A stretch of 64,000 nt of DNA from Zopfochytrium polystomum (lineage: Eukaryota > Chytridiomycota > Chytridiomycetes > Chytridiales > Chytridiaceae), in contig JAIVFJ010000024.1 in assembly GCA_025765615.1 (NCBI GenBank), positions 186,001 through 250,000 of the forward strand, written 5' to 3'. Of this stretch, positions 9,244-25,059 are shown piece after piece. The notes beneath the pieces were generated by a model. That model was not told the origin of the DNA. It saw nothing but the letters and a program-made list of their open reading frames with translations, and ran no database searches. Within the stretch, counting starts at the first letter, position 1; every line of letters starts with the position of its first letter. The translations under genes and the position numbers were made by a program.

Positions 9244-11044
9244 ATGGCCACAAGCACGGTGAACGCGCTAACGGAGAAGCTCCGACGAAGGTATTTCCAG
9301 CCTCTTGGCCACCGAAACCTTCTCTGGATCGTTCACTCTGAGAAGATTCATCGAGCTGGACGGGATGCATCTGTTGCGGAGTGGGCAGGACGACTGTACT
9401 CAGCGATGGGGCTGGGTTCGGGCAGTCATTTTGCTGCCGATGCAGCAAGCAGGCGCCACTCCGCGCCTGCCAGCTCGTCCCCGGCAGGAAGGATGCGATC
9501 TGCTTCCATCCCACTCGATCCGTTGAGCGCGTCGGTGTGGGGACCGCGATCTGCATTCGTGTTTGTACGGATGAGGAATGCTGACGCCCTCACTTGATCT
9601 TCAGACAGGTCGTCGGCTCCCTCCGTTCATCTCTGGAGACAGCAAAAGTTTTGATCATCGTCGTCCGCAGCAGTAAATGGTCGACTGCAAAAGAGCTGAT
9701 GGACGTCGTTAAGCAAAAGGGATATCAACTGGAAAAGGCACAGCCCGTCGGTAACTGCCCTCTTGCGCTAGTGAAGTAGTGACTTATCCTCCGTCGTGCA
9801 ACCACGTCGAACCACAAAACAACGCGCATCGCCACTCGTGATTGCGAATTCACCTTCCAGAGCTCGCGGTAGGCAATGTTGTTCGGCGCGTTCTTCATCT
9901 TATCGGGGAGGAAGACTACTCGTTGACGAACACATTTACTGGGGAGGCACAAGAGAGGAGGGACACACTGAAAAACAACGTCATGGAAGCCATTCGGGAG
10001 ATGATAGATGAATACGAAAACGCCGCCACAAACATCGCCAGCCAAGCATTGGAGTACATACACTCAAAGTGAGTTTTTTAATTTTCATTTGGCGGAGAAA
10101 GTCTGATCGAGGGCAGTGAAATCATTATGACACTGGGACGGTCTTCCGCAGTGGAGCGGTTTTTGAAGGAAGCAGCAAAAGTCCGCAAGTTCCAAGTTAT
10201 TGTTGCAGAGACAGCCCCGTCGTAAGTAGTTGATGTGATGGTCTCTCTTGAACCAGCACGTAACGATGCTTGCTTAGGTATGCCGGACAGGAGATGGCGC
10301 TATCGCTGTCGCAAGCAGGAATCGACACCACCCTTATCTCCGACTCGGCCATTTTTGCTGTGATGTCGCGCGTGAACAAAGTCATCCTTGGCGCCCACTC
10401 TGGTACGAAGGCAATTACGTCCATTTCATGGCGAAAACTACACTCGCTAATGCTTCTTGTCTCCGTAGTGCTTGCTAATGGCGGTCTCCTCGCCATCAGT
10501 GGAAGCCAAGTGGTGGCAGCCGCTGCAAAGCATCATTCTGCCCCAGTTGTTGTGCTTTCAGAGCTGTATAAACTGTCTACAGTCTATCCATTCGATGTGG
10601 ACGAGTTTAACCTGCAGCTCAGCCCCGAATCGGTGTACAACTTTGAAGACGGTATGTGGTGCGCGGCCCATTTGGCGGTCACGGATTTGCTTGACACGGC
10701 CTGATTTGTGGCTGATCGATTCGCAACGAACACCCTCCTCCAGGCGACGTAATAGACAAAGTGGACGTCCTGAATCCGAGCTTCGATATTGTGAGCCCCA
10801 ACCTGATCAGCCTATTTATCACCAATATGTAAGCGTGACTTCCCTCTTTCAACACCCCGCAATGGAGAGGCTCTATTGGGAATGTTTGCTTCTAATGGAG
10901 TATTGAATGCACTTCCGCCTCTTTGTTCCTCAAAAAAAAAAAAAAAAAAAAAAAAAAAACAAATTGGGAAACAGAGGAGCGCATCCGCCATCGTTTGTCA
11001 GTCGGGTTCTGAGCGAAACGTACCATTTGGGAGACCTGAGCTGA
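9244..11044 (+). CDS. Translation initiation factor eIF2B subunit beta, 8 exons
   Basis: Exons: 9244-9290, 9605-9750, 9861-10068, 10117-10221, 10278-10402, 10469-10651, 10744-10828 and 10975-11044. They join in phase to 969 nt (322 residues, close to the family's usual 350). eIF2B exchanges GDP for GTP on eIF2; the beta subunit (Gcd7 in yeast) is part of the regulatory core that senses phosphorylated eIF2 alpha. Diagnostic blocks are [63 protein letters not shown] and [11 protein letters not shown], with the terminal [11 protein letters not shown] and SETYHLGDL. These match beta rather than alpha or delta. The final intron contains an A28 tract. The start is the ATG whose first exon splices to the LRRRQVVGS block. 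Confidence 0.92.
10932..10959 (+). repeat. A28 homopolymer in last intron of eIF2B beta
   Basis: Twenty-eight consecutive A's lie 15 bp upstream of the 3' splice site at 10974. The tract sits where a pyrimidine tract is usually expected. Confidence 0.95.
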
Positions 11045-11065
11045 TTGCTGCATGGAGGGAGAGAC

Positions 11066-11071
11066 AATAAA
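11066..11071 (+). terminator. Polyadenylation signal AATAAA for eIF2B beta
   Basis: Canonical AATAAA hexamer 22 bp after the eIF2B beta stop codon on the sense strand. The next gene on this strand starts about 310 bp later. Use is inferred from sequence and position. Confidence 0.5.
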
Positions 11072-11379
11072 TGAAACGATCCAGCTCGATGCACAGTTCT
11101 TTTAGTTTTTCTCTCTTTTCTCTCTTTTTTTTTTTTTTTTTTTTTTTTTTTCTTCTTGTTTTTGTTGAGGGTTTATTGATTGTGCGGATCACGTGTGCTG
11201 CTGCAGTGTAATGTGTCGTTGGCGCGACGGTGTCTCCAGCGGCGCCTCCCTTCGCACCACCAATCATTGCTCTCGGCAAACATTTCTCAACGCAGACACG
11301 GACGGACACACACACACACACGCACACAGCACACACACACACACACTCTCTCTCTCTCTCTCTCTCACTCTCTGCGCCA

Positions 11380-15570
<4,191 letters not shown>

Positions 15571-18276
15571 AAGGGGCTGGTGTTGTTCCGGCTGCATAGT
15601 AGCGAGTTGGGGAAGACATTACGAAACAATCATGTATGTTCATTAGTGAGGGCTTGTTCAGTTGGCTGTGAATGTGCACTCGTGTGTAGTTGGCAACAGA
15701 AAAAATGGAATAAAACATTCGGCTGGCAGCGACTCGAACTCCCTTTGAAGCGCGGTCCTCGTAAACGTTACTCAAGACAGTTTTTGCCCACGCGTTGCTT
15801 TTCATGTCAAAACGACAAAGCGTGAAACTCCGTGCGGCTGCGGTATTTTTTGGAATGGCCTGTTCGTAAACGGCAAAGCCAAAGCCATGAAACAGTAGTT
15901 TGGGTCATGGCGTCTCGTGGAACCTCAACTAAAATGGGGTATCTTGTAAGGCCTCCTGCTGCTTACGTCGCAAATTTCTGGGGCGATGATGGGCGAAGCG
16001 ATTGGCGCACAATCGTAAATTTTTGGTTACGCTCAAAGACGATATCGATACCCCGTGCCCAGTGAGTGCTACCGCTGATGGGTCCAGAAGGTGGATCGCC
16101 CACGTCTTGTGACAGTTCACGAATAGCCCTCACTCACGCTCGGCAGCCGCAACTCCGTCAACGACCCAACACAGAGCAGTCGTGGGCGGGATCTTGCCGC
16201 TCAAACGCCCCAAACACTTGGACCCCAAACAACTCGAACTGCGACCAATACGTTTTGGTCAACAAAAGCCCTTGCTCTGCCGCGTCCTCGGCAGCAAACA
16301 ACTTCTGTGTCTTGCGAAACGATCCTTTCGTCTGCACTTGGCTCTCGCAAACCGAAACCGTTTGTTGCTGCAGATCCCTCGCCCGCTCGCTCCTTGGGTG
16401 GCGGCTCAACTATTCCAACAAGCGTCTGGCCAAAGCGACTTGACACTTGGGCAAACAACGCTTGAAAGGTTTTGCGCGACAGTTGCCTTCGCTCCCTCGA
16501 AGCTTCGTGCATACACTTTTCAGCAGTGGGGTTGCTAATTCTGTTTGCAAACCTGCCAACGCAGGAAGCGAAGAGGCATATTCAACGTGTGAAAGCAGCC
16601 CAAGTCTTCCAATGGTAACCAAAAGGCCAGGTCCCTACGAAGGGAGAATGTGTGGCAAAGACAATGTGCTTGGACCAGACGGCGCCTGGGCGACGGTAGA
16701 ACCCCAATGACAAGCATCTCCCTTCAGGTGGTTGGCAACACGCGGCCACAACTGTTTAACCCATCTGACTTGAGGTCCACCAAACAAGCGTCAAGCTTCA
16801 CAAAAATGTAAAAGTCGACCTTTTGCGACGTGCGCAAATTTGCGCTTGGCTTTGTTTCGGGCGGCCCTTCATCTTGTGGTCAACCCCAGAATAGATGCTT
16901 GTCGTATATTCTTCTCCTCGTCAGGCTCTTGCTGTCTGGGGCGTTAAAGTCTCGCTGCACAGTACATACTTCCCATTGAGGGGCCTAGCCTTTGCCGTTT
17001 TTTTGTTGGAAGGCTTGGGTATGCTTTCCGCGTTGATTGGGTGTGTTTGGTGTCACGCCCAAAGCAGGCCCATCGGTGAAGTGTATGCACAAAGCTTCCA
17101 GGGAGCGTCGCAGTGAATCGTACGCTGCAACATCCCCGCCGGTGTTATCCGGCATTGTGAAAGTTCAGTCGCGCACCCAATAGCGAGCACAGCCCAAGTA
17201 TTGAGGACAAGTCTCAATGAGCATACGGTGGGGTGTGGGTTGCGAGAACCACGAACAAGCTTCTTTTTGAGTCGCAGGGGTGAAACTGTTTGCATAGGTC
17301 CTCGGCAGGCTTGGGTAGCCGGCCGTCGAGTTGCTTGAGGGGGAGGGGTGGTAGCGCTTGAGGGGCGAGGTCCTATCACGACTGCTCTTATGACGGGATG
17401 ATCGCTGGCGGAGTATGGAGTTGTGCAGCAAGGTTGCATTATGCGGCTGCGAACTGTATAGAAGCGCAGGGTTCCTACTGACGCCTCTTGTGCGTGATTG
17501 CTGTCCGAGTGGGCTCTAGCGTTTAGGCAGGCAGAGATATGCTACTCCTTGAGAGTGAGGTTGGCAATAGAGAATTGTCTTGCAGACCTGCTGCAACACA
17601 AAGAGATTGTAGGGAGGGGGACTCACCGGAGAGGACTGCAAGAACAAGGCGGAAATATTGGCCAGCCGTAGAAAGCAGGCGGTCTACGGCCAGCGTAGAC
17701 CCGAGGTGAGGGAAGATCAGGTGCGAATTTTTGGGGTCGCCATAGCGAACAGGGCGAAAGATGCCTGAAGTCGCCTAACGGTCGAATCATGATCGATGAT
17801 CGGCGCGGCACGGGCAGAGGACTTTTTTATCTTCGGGAGGCAAGGCGCGGAGGCGGCGAGCGAGGCTCTCCCTCGCGCAGTCAGAGTGTGGAGCGCCCTT
17901 TTTTTGCAAGGCCCATTGCGCGCGCGGAGTTTCAAAGTTTCTTTTGCGTTGAAAACAAATTGAATTCAACTCCATTCCCAGTTGGATCCCACTTGATTCG
18001 ATTCCGACTTGAAATCACGTAATTTTTATGCTGTGGAAGAATGGAAAAACTCCTGTCTTCGGCGTCTCTGTCGAAAGACAACCAATTCTGCCTGCCTGCC
18101 TCCCTCCGACAGAGGCTAGACAGACAGATTGATTTTTTTTCGTGGCAGATTGATTGATTGCATTGCGCGATCTGCCCCAATTGATTTCGAGTCGGATCGG
18201 ACTCGACTCTCTCGAATTTATTCAATTTGTTTGTTTCAAGCCAGAACTGGGACTCGCGTCTGTCTGTCTGTCTGCC

Positions 18277-18340
<64 letters not shown>

Positions 18341-18540
18341 TCACACACACTCACACACACTCACACACACTCTGTCCCATTCTCTCTGTCTCTCCCTCTC
18401 TATTGGATTGTGTCCAATCCAACTCCGTCCAATGTCCAAGAACGACGAAGAAAAAAAAAAGAAAAAAAAAGAAAGAGACCAAAAAAAAGTGATTTCACCT
18501 CCCTCTCGCAACATCTTCGATCCTTCATCTTTCTTTCAAG
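15571..18540. other. Gene-poor ~3-kb intergenic region
   Basis: No ORF here shows domain similarity, splice-linked partners or the codon pattern of neighbouring genes. An AATAAA at 15709-15714 is a likely poly(A) signal for the upstream TIR gene. The middle (about 16050-17500) has mixed composition without obvious repeats, and I found no convincing tRNA or other RNA gene. The end (from about 17800) is probably the promoter and 5' leader of the next gene, including an 18279-18371 CT/CA microsatellite and A-rich patches around 18450-18490. Confidence 0.55.
18279..18371 (+). repeat. Compound (TC)n/(CA)n microsatellite in 5' leader
   Basis: About 58 bp of TC repeats followed by three CACACACTCA-type blocks. 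It lies 170-260 bp upstream of the first GNAT-like gene. The second copy of that gene has the same kind of compound repeat directly upstream, which fits a duplication that included the leader. Confidence 0.9.
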
Positions 18541-18550
18541 ATGATCGACC

Positions 18551-18587
<37 letters not shown>

Positions 18588-20096
18588 CTCCGCCGCGGTG
18601 CGCCTCGAGCGCTTCCGCTACTCGCCGCCCGACATCGACCTCCTCGCCCACCACATTGTCGCCGCCTGCGCCCTCGCCCGCTCCCCGACACCCACCCAGA
18701 TCCTGGGCGTCCTCGCCGTGCACAAGGCCGAGGCCCTGCGCGAGGAGGACCTGCTGCAGCGCGCATCGGCCGCAGCCGCCGCCACCGCAACCCCGACCCG
18801 CACCCGCTACCAGCAGCCCGCCTACCGCAACCCGGCCCTGCGCGAGCTCTACCTCTTTTTTTTGCCGACGGGCAACGACCCAGCAGGTGTCACACCGACG
18901 CCGCCGTCGCCCCCCCGCCCTCGCCAACGAGGCCCTCGCGCGCAGCTTTGGCTTTGGCGTCGTGGGCGAGGAGGGCAAGCCCGCCATCAACTTTTGGATG
19001 CGGCCGCCCGCGACGACGACGACGGCGGCGGCGGCGGGGGTAGAGGCAGTCTCCGTTGCTGCAGTCCGAGCCGACGACGCTTCTGTGGACGCAGTACCGA
19101 CTGCGGCACTTGCGGCCGTGGTACAACTGCTCCGCGCGGCGCAGCGGCTCGGCGAGCGAATCGAGGGCGCGTCCTCGGTGCCGCCGATCTTTGTGCCGGG
19201 CGTGGACGCGCCGATGGCGCGGGCGCTCAAGGCCGCGCCGGCCGAGCTGTGCCGCGTCGTGTGGGACGAGGAGGAGGGCTACCTCGTGCACGCGCTGGAC
19301 GCCGACGCCGAGCGCGCCGTGTGGGACGAGTACGGCGACAAGGCGGCGCTCGGCCGCCGCTGGGTCGATCCGACCGACGGCGAGACGTACGTTGTCGACA
19401 CGCTGAGGGCGAGCGACTACGACGCGGTGAGCAGCGCGCTGCCCGAATATCTCTCCACGTCTATATTTTCCTTTGTTTTTTCTAACAAACAGCGGCCGGC
19501 AGATCGTATCCGGATCGACCGTCGACTACGACGACGAGTATATCCGCCACCTGTTGAGCGAGCCGTTCCGCGGGCTCTCTCGCGGGATCCGCAAGGTGGC
19601 CCCCGCCAGCGCTGAAGCCACCACCGCCGAAGCCACCACCACCGACAGCAACACCAACACCAACACCACGACCGACGTCAGCTCGGCGCCGCTTGTGTCC
19701 TGGTGCATGACGCACCGGGACCTCGGGACGGGACTCCTGTCGACGGTGCCGACGCACCGGGGCCGCGGCTTTGCGCGGCTGTGCGCCGCCGCCGTCGTGC
19801 TGGCGCAGTCCGAGTTTCTCGCCGCGCTGCGCGAGGGCGAGGCGCGGTGGGCGTCGACGGGCACCGTGAGGCCATCGCCGCCGCCGCCGCCGCCGCCGCA
19901 AGAGGTACTGGGCGGTGGTGGTGTTGGTGGTGCGGCAGGTGCGGGTGCGGGTGCGGGTGCGGGTGCGCGGCCGCACTGCTACATTGTCAAGGGCAACGCG
20001 GCGAGTAAGGCCACGATGCGGGGGCTCGGGTTCCGCGAGGTGGAGGGGTTGCACGAGGTGACGTGGATGGGCGTGCGGCCCGCCATGGGGGGGTGA
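18541..20096 (+). CDS. GNAT-fold acyltransferase-like protein, copy 1 (frameshifted)
   Basis: Exons 18541-19426 and 19503-20096. The N-terminal half (FRYSPPDIDLLAHH, LAVHKAEALREEDLL, RELYLFFLPTG) and FGFGVVGEEGKPA align with the downstream paralogue. The C-terminal exon has a GNAT acyl-CoA signature, GLLSTVPTHRGRGFARL, then PHCYIVKGNAASKATMRGLGF, resembling the C-terminal half of glycine N-acyltransferase-like proteins (CoA-binding R..G.G/A loop, N.AS...GF end). Exon 1 has one base too many: the frame changes between LPTG and ALANEALARSFGFG. Removing one C from the C7 run at 18910-18916 restores alignment to the paralogue, so this is a sequencing/assembly indel or a disabling mutation. The acceptor at 19502 is chosen to match the paralogue's phase-0 junction. 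Substrate unknown. Confidence 0.7.
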
Positions 20097-20250
20097 CGTG
20101 TGGAGTAGAGCAGAAAAGGATTGATACGAAACGGAAGTGCCAGGGCAGGGAGGGACTCTGCATTGGAGGAGGCGCGTTGGGTGCTTTCCCCCCCTCCCAA
20201 GCAAAAAAAAAAAAATCGAATCATCGCAAAATTTTCCGAGTGTTTCCAAC

Positions 20251-20269
20251 ACACACACACACACACACA

Positions 20270-20300
<31 letters not shown>

Positions 20301-20330
20301 TCTCTCTCACTAACACACTCTCACACACAA
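20251..20330 (+). repeat. (CA)n/(TC)n compound microsatellite
   Basis: CA repeats followed by TC and mixed CA/TC blocks immediately precede the second GNAT-like gene (start 20357). The arrangement mirrors the repeat upstream of copy 1. Confidence 0.85.
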
Positions 20331-20356
20331 GCAACGAGCAACGAGCAACGGGCAAT

Positions 20357-21915
20357 ATGACAGCCGCACCCGACGCACCCGCCGCCACCGCCGAAGAAGC
20401 CGCCGTCATCGTCCAACAACACCGCTACGACCCGGACGACATGGACGCCGTCGCCGCCCACGTCGCAATGGTCTGCGCCGCCGCCCGCTCTCCGCCGCCC
20501 ACCCACGCCCTCGGCACCCTCGCCGTGCACAAGGCCGAGGCCCTGCTCCTTCGTCGTCGCCGTCGCCGACACGCGCGCCGCCACCACAACCACCACCACC
20601 ACCACCACCACCACCAGGAAGACGGCCTAGCCCTCCCGCCGCGGCCGCCGCCCGGCCGCAACCCCGCCGACCGAGAGCTATACCTCGTGTTCCTTGCCGG
20701 CGACGGCGACGACGGCGCGCGCGCCTCCCCACCTTTGCCACCACCAGCAGTCTCGCCCGCCGCCCTGGCGCGCTGCATCGGCTTTGGCGTCGTCGCCGAG
20801 GAGCGCCGGCCCGTGTGCGTCTTTTGGTTCGACCCGGCGATCCAGCCGCGGACGGCCGCGCCGCCACCGCACCCGCCGCTGCACCCCGCCGCGCGCGCCG
20901 CGATCGCGCAGCTGCTCGTCGCCGCGCACGCGCTCGCAACGCGCCTCGGCCGCGCCCCGGACGCCGCCGCCCCGACCGCGCTGCCGGGCGCCGACGCCGC
21001 GTACGCCGCCGCGCTGTGCGACCCCGCCGCCGAGAGGGACCTGTGCCGCGTCGCGTGGGGCCGCGACCCGCACCCGTACTTGACGCTGGAGCTGGACGCC
21101 GACGCGGAGCACGCGCTGCTGCTGTTAGCCGGCGAGCCAAAGGGCGGGGGCAAGGGCGTGGGCGTGGGCGCGGCGGCCGCGACGCCCGGGTTCGTCTGGA
21201 CGGACGGCGGCGCCGCGTACGTGATGGACTTGCTCCGCGAGTGCGATTACGAGACGGTAAGGCGGGGTGGTTTTTGTTTTGTTGCACACACACACACACA
21301 CACACACGTTCCACTCAACTACATCAACAAAAGGTCATGTCCCAGTCGACCGTCAACTACAACGAGGACTACGTGCGCATGCTCCTCCGCGAACCTTTCA
21401 ACCGCCTGACGCGCGCCATCCGCCCGTTTACGCCGCCGTCGTCTTTGTCGGCGTCGTCGTCGTCGCCGCCGCCACCGCCCGTCTGCTGGTGCGCGACGCA
21501 CCCGGACCTCTCGGTCGGCCTGCTCGCGACCGCGCCCGCCCACCGAAACCGCGGCCTCGCGCGCCGCTGCGCGACCGCCGTCTCGCTGGCGGTCGGCGCG
21601 TTCCTGCGCGCGCTCGACAGCGCCGGCGTCGGCGGCGGTGACGATGGCGACAACGAGGACAACGACGACGACGACGGCGAGGGGGACGCCTGGGCGGCGG
21701 CAGGCGATCCCGCGGCGGCGGCGGCGGCGAGGGGATCGGCTCTGAAAGGGACAGAGACGGGGACGGGGACGGTGACGGGGGTCGGGGCCGTGGCACGGCC
21801 GCACTGCTTTATCCTGCCAGACAACGGCGCGAGCCTGCGGACCATGATGGGAATCGGGTACCGGGTCGTTGAGGGGCCGATGGCGACGTGGATGGGCGTT
21901 TGGCTGCCCGAGTGA
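20357..21915 (+). CDS. GNAT-fold acyltransferase-like protein, copy 2
   Basis: Exons 20357-21256 and 21334-21915 join at phase 0 to 1482 nt (493 residues). This is the tandem paralogue of the gene at 18541: same strand, same single intron at the same place (after CDYET in this copy, ASDYDA in copy 1), same order of blocks. The N-terminal region carries FGFGVVAEERRPV and a histidine-rich low-complexity segment near residue 80-90. The second exon has QSTVNYNEDYVRMLL, then the acyl-CoA loop GLLATAPAHRNRGLARR and the closing NGASLRTMMGIGYRVVEG of the GNAT/GLYAT fold. The reading frame is intact, unlike copy 1. GNAT enzymes move an acyl group from CoA to an amine; the acceptor cannot be told from sequence. 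The intron carries a CA repeat. Confidence 0.78.
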
Positions 21916-22189
21916 TGGTTGAATTAAGAGTGAGAGAGAGAGTGAGAGAGAGTAGAAAGTAAAGAGAGTGTGAAAGGTTGGGCAGAGGAGCAATACATGA
22001 ATCAGTCGACAGTCCGCTCGTTTGTTTATTCAGTGAAGTTCTGCGATGAGAAATAAAGCACCTCGCCCAAAAAAGAGACGCTGATAACAGTACGCGACGT
22101 ATCAGGTTGAGGACGGCAAAACACTAGACTCGCCTCCACACACACACACACACACACACATACGCACCCAAGCGCAAAACCCCCAAAAC

Positions 22190-23427
22190 TCAAACGCCAA
22201 AGCCAAACTCGTCCACCAAGGCGTGCGCAGCCTCCCAGCTGTCCGCCATCGACCCGACGGAGGTGCCGACGCCAAAGCCGGCCCACTCGTCGTCCTGGTC
22301 GGGGACGAGCGCCTCGGTCTGCGCCGCCGCCACGTCCAGCCCCCACAGCGTCTTGCGCACGGTGCCGGAAAGCGTCTCGTGCGTAGTTGCGACGAGGCTG
22401 GCCTCGTCGTAGGCTTGTGCTGCTGGGGTGACAGCCGTGTGTGGTGGCGGCGGCGGCGGCGATGGAGGCGTTTCGGCCGATGACCGTGCGGCGGAGGCCA
22501 CATTGTGACGGCAGTCGCGAGACCAGCGCGCTTGCTGCACGATCGTCTGTGTTGATTTCATAGGTGACGAGGTGGACGTAGGGTGAACAAGAGAGAAAGA
22601 ATGTAAAAACAGCACGACAAAGTCTCCGATGCAATTGCTTAATTGAGAGACGCAATGATGCCTCCTCTACCTGACGCTCCGGGATGCTGAGGCTCTCCCA
22701 CCTAATGTGAAGCCAAAAAAAGAGAAAAGGACAGAGTAAGCGATACGGACTGCCCAAATTATACGATGTTGATGTTGTGGTCAAGCGAGCTGGCAGTGGT
22801 GAAAACCTCGGAAACTCACAATCTTCTCAAGTCGGGCGGAACGGTGCGCCTTCCAGCCAAGGAGGAAACTCCAGCGGTGGCAAAACCGCCGCCGCTACCG
22901 CTGCTACCACCCGTGACCGCGGCTTCGATGGAGCTTTCGCACAGCACCGAGGAGGCCGCAAGGCGGCTGGGAACGTGTCGAGGCGGAAGCGGCTGCGACG
23001 CCGAGTCCAACGCGGCCACTGCAAAGCGGACCACAACGTGGCGGGAGGGAAGTGGCTGTGACGCTGGGTCAGATGCACGGCCAGTGGAGACAACACGGGA
23101 GCTTGGCGGCTGGAGCGTGGTGGCGGCGGCGCCAGCGGTGGGTGAGGCAGCGAAGCGAACGGCGGTTTTCCTGCGGTAGGTGGAGACTGCCGCGGCGGAG
23201 AGGCTGGAGCGGCGCTCAGAGGACCGCGGCGACAGCGGCAGAGCGGCAGCGGCAGAAGTGGTGCGCCCGCCACCCACGCGGCCCTGGTGGCGGGTGGGAG
23301 AGCGGGAGTTTGGCAGGGAAGGGACATTAGCATTGCTCGCGAGTCTGCCGTCGCCGTCGTCTACGATGTGGTCGAGGGCGTTGCCCCCCGCCACGTGCAC
23401 CTTCGATATCGTCTTGTGCCTCCTCAT
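22190..23427 (-). CDS. Hypothetical low-complexity protein, 3 exons
   Basis: Proposed exons 22820-23427, 22671-22701 and 22190-22546 on the minus strand join in phase to 996 nt (331 residues). Splice sites are good (GT donors, CACATTAG and CAACACAG acceptors), and the junction peptide DLRRLWESLSIPERQ followed by TIVQQARW reads sensibly. The protein is rich in Ser, Ala, Pro and Arg and has a repeated ASQPLP(S/P)RHV block in the middle. The C-terminus (VRKTLWGLDVAAAQTEAL, DEWAGFGVG) looks more conserved and acidic. I recognise no family. The start is uncertain: an ATG near 23587 in another frame opens a longer acidic N-terminus that would need a frame change at a G-run. The gene is convergent with the GNAT copy 2. 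Confidence 0.45.
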
Positions 23428-24634
23428 GTTTTCCTTGTTCTTGGTCTTGTTCCTCTGCTTGTTCGTCGCCACGGCTGCTTTCGTCGTCGCCGTGGTCGTG
23501 GCGTGCTGGTGTACGACGGCAGCCTCGAGCTCCGCCGTCAGGCCCTATGATCGGCGAGTACGACTTTCTCTGCGGTAGTTGCGTCATTTTCCGAACGCTG
23601 CACAGAGCCAACTAGGGGGTGGCAGGCAGACAGAAGTGAGAGAAGGAAAGGAGGGAGGGGAAGGAGGGGAGAGTGGTGGGTGGGGGTTGAGGAGGAAGAT
23701 GAAGAGGCGAAGGACGGAGGACGCTGACGTGTCCTATGTTTATAAAATAACGTCACCACGCATGTCAAATAAATACCACGATTGCACTGTACTTATCCAC
23801 CATCAGGCAAACTGTTCTCACGCTCCGCCATTACTTCCCCCCCCCCCTCCCCCGGCCTCCTCCCCGGCCTCCTCCTCCTCCTGCTCCTGCTCCTGCTCCT
23901 CCTCCTCCTCTCCCCGCCCTGCCGACCCGCCGACTTCTTCTTCTTCTTCTTCTCGTCTTCTTCCCCGTCTTCTTCCCCGTCTTCTGCTTCTTCTTCTTCC
24001 CCTTCTTGTCCTTGTTGCTCTGTTTCCAGTTCGCACGAGACATATGGGCCTGCTCGTGATGTATTGTATGACGTCTCAACCGCGGTGGGTGGCGGATGAT
24101 TTCACGATGCATTGCCATTGGCATTGGCTGCAGTATGCCTCCAAACCCATCCGCGGAGGACGGAAAAGCAGGCAGCGCCCAGCGCACCCCTGTTCTCCCT
24201 GTTCCCTCTTATCCATTTCCACCCGCTCCGCCGCCGCCTTCCAAGCCGCCCGTCGACTCCGGTGTCCGCCCGCACAACACGGCCCACCGCTTCTTGATCC
24301 TCTACTGCGTGCATCATCCCAGCCAGCCCGAGAGAAGCGAGGCAGGCGGCTGTTGTTGGGGGAACACGTCACTTTGCAGCCAAAGAATTCTGCCGTCCAC
24401 ATATGGTCCCTCCCTGTCTTTCTTCGCGTGATCTCTGTCTCCCAGCTACTGTGCGGCAAACCAAAAAAAAAAAAAAAAAAAAAAATTAACAAAAAAATAT
24501 AAAAGGAACAGTGTCCCGGCTGATTATTCAGAGAAAAAGAGAGACAAATAATTGAGAAAACAACAACATAACAACAACGAAAAAAAAAAAAACAAAAAAA
24601 AAAACGCGATCGATCACGCGACGGCGCGACCACC
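23428..24634. other. Intergenic region with pyrimidine-rich low-complexity DNA
   Basis: Between a minus-strand hypothetical gene and a plus-strand membrane-protein gene. About 23840-24010 is almost pure pyrimidine (CTC/CTT triplets), which creates long spurious Ser/Pro or Glu/Arg reading frames on the two strands. An A-rich tract at about 24463-24484 and further A-runs at 24580-24603 precede the next start codon. I see no convincing gene. Confidence 0.55.
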
Positions 24635-25024
24635 ATGCCCTCCTCCTCCTCCTCCTCCTCCTCGCACGAGACCAACCCCTTGCTCAACAACCTGCGCGGC
24701 GGCCACACTACCACCACCACCACCACCACCGCCGCCGCCGCCCATGCCGCCGACCAGCTGCCCTTTGTCCGCGCCCTGCCGCTGCTCTACATCCTCGCCC
24801 CGCTGACCGGCGTCTACTTGTTCCTCATCGGCCTCCTGCCGCCCGCCACCCTCGCCCGCGACCTCGCCGTCGTCGCCATGGTGCTCTCGTTCCCCGCTAT
24901 CGTCGCCGTCTACGCTCGAAACATGCCCGCCGTCCTTGACCTCATGGTGAAATGACGGAAAAAGAATGCAAGAGAAAACAGAGAGAGATATATTGAGATA
25001 GAGAGAGCGAGAGAGAGAGAGAGA

Positions 25025-25059
<35 letters not shown>

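Noticed and set aside
15720..15795. Possible minus-strand tRNA (TTCGAGT-like loop)
   Set aside because: A TTCGAGT segment is present on the minus strand, but the flanking bases do not pair into a T-stem and no acceptor stem or anticodon arm can be drawn.
16050..17500. Several 70-125-residue ORFs on both strands
   Set aside because: Overlapping frames on opposite strands, no splice partners, no family motif and no consistent codon bias; treated as non-coding.
20406..21314. 302-residue minus-strand ORF, almost all Arg/Pro/Gly
   Set aside because: Antisense of GNAT copy 2 in GC-rich DNA; composition is that of a shadow frame.
23818..24036. Glu/Arg-rich minus-strand and Ser/Pro-rich plus-strand ORFs
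   Set aside because: Products of a polypyrimidine stretch; no real protein features.
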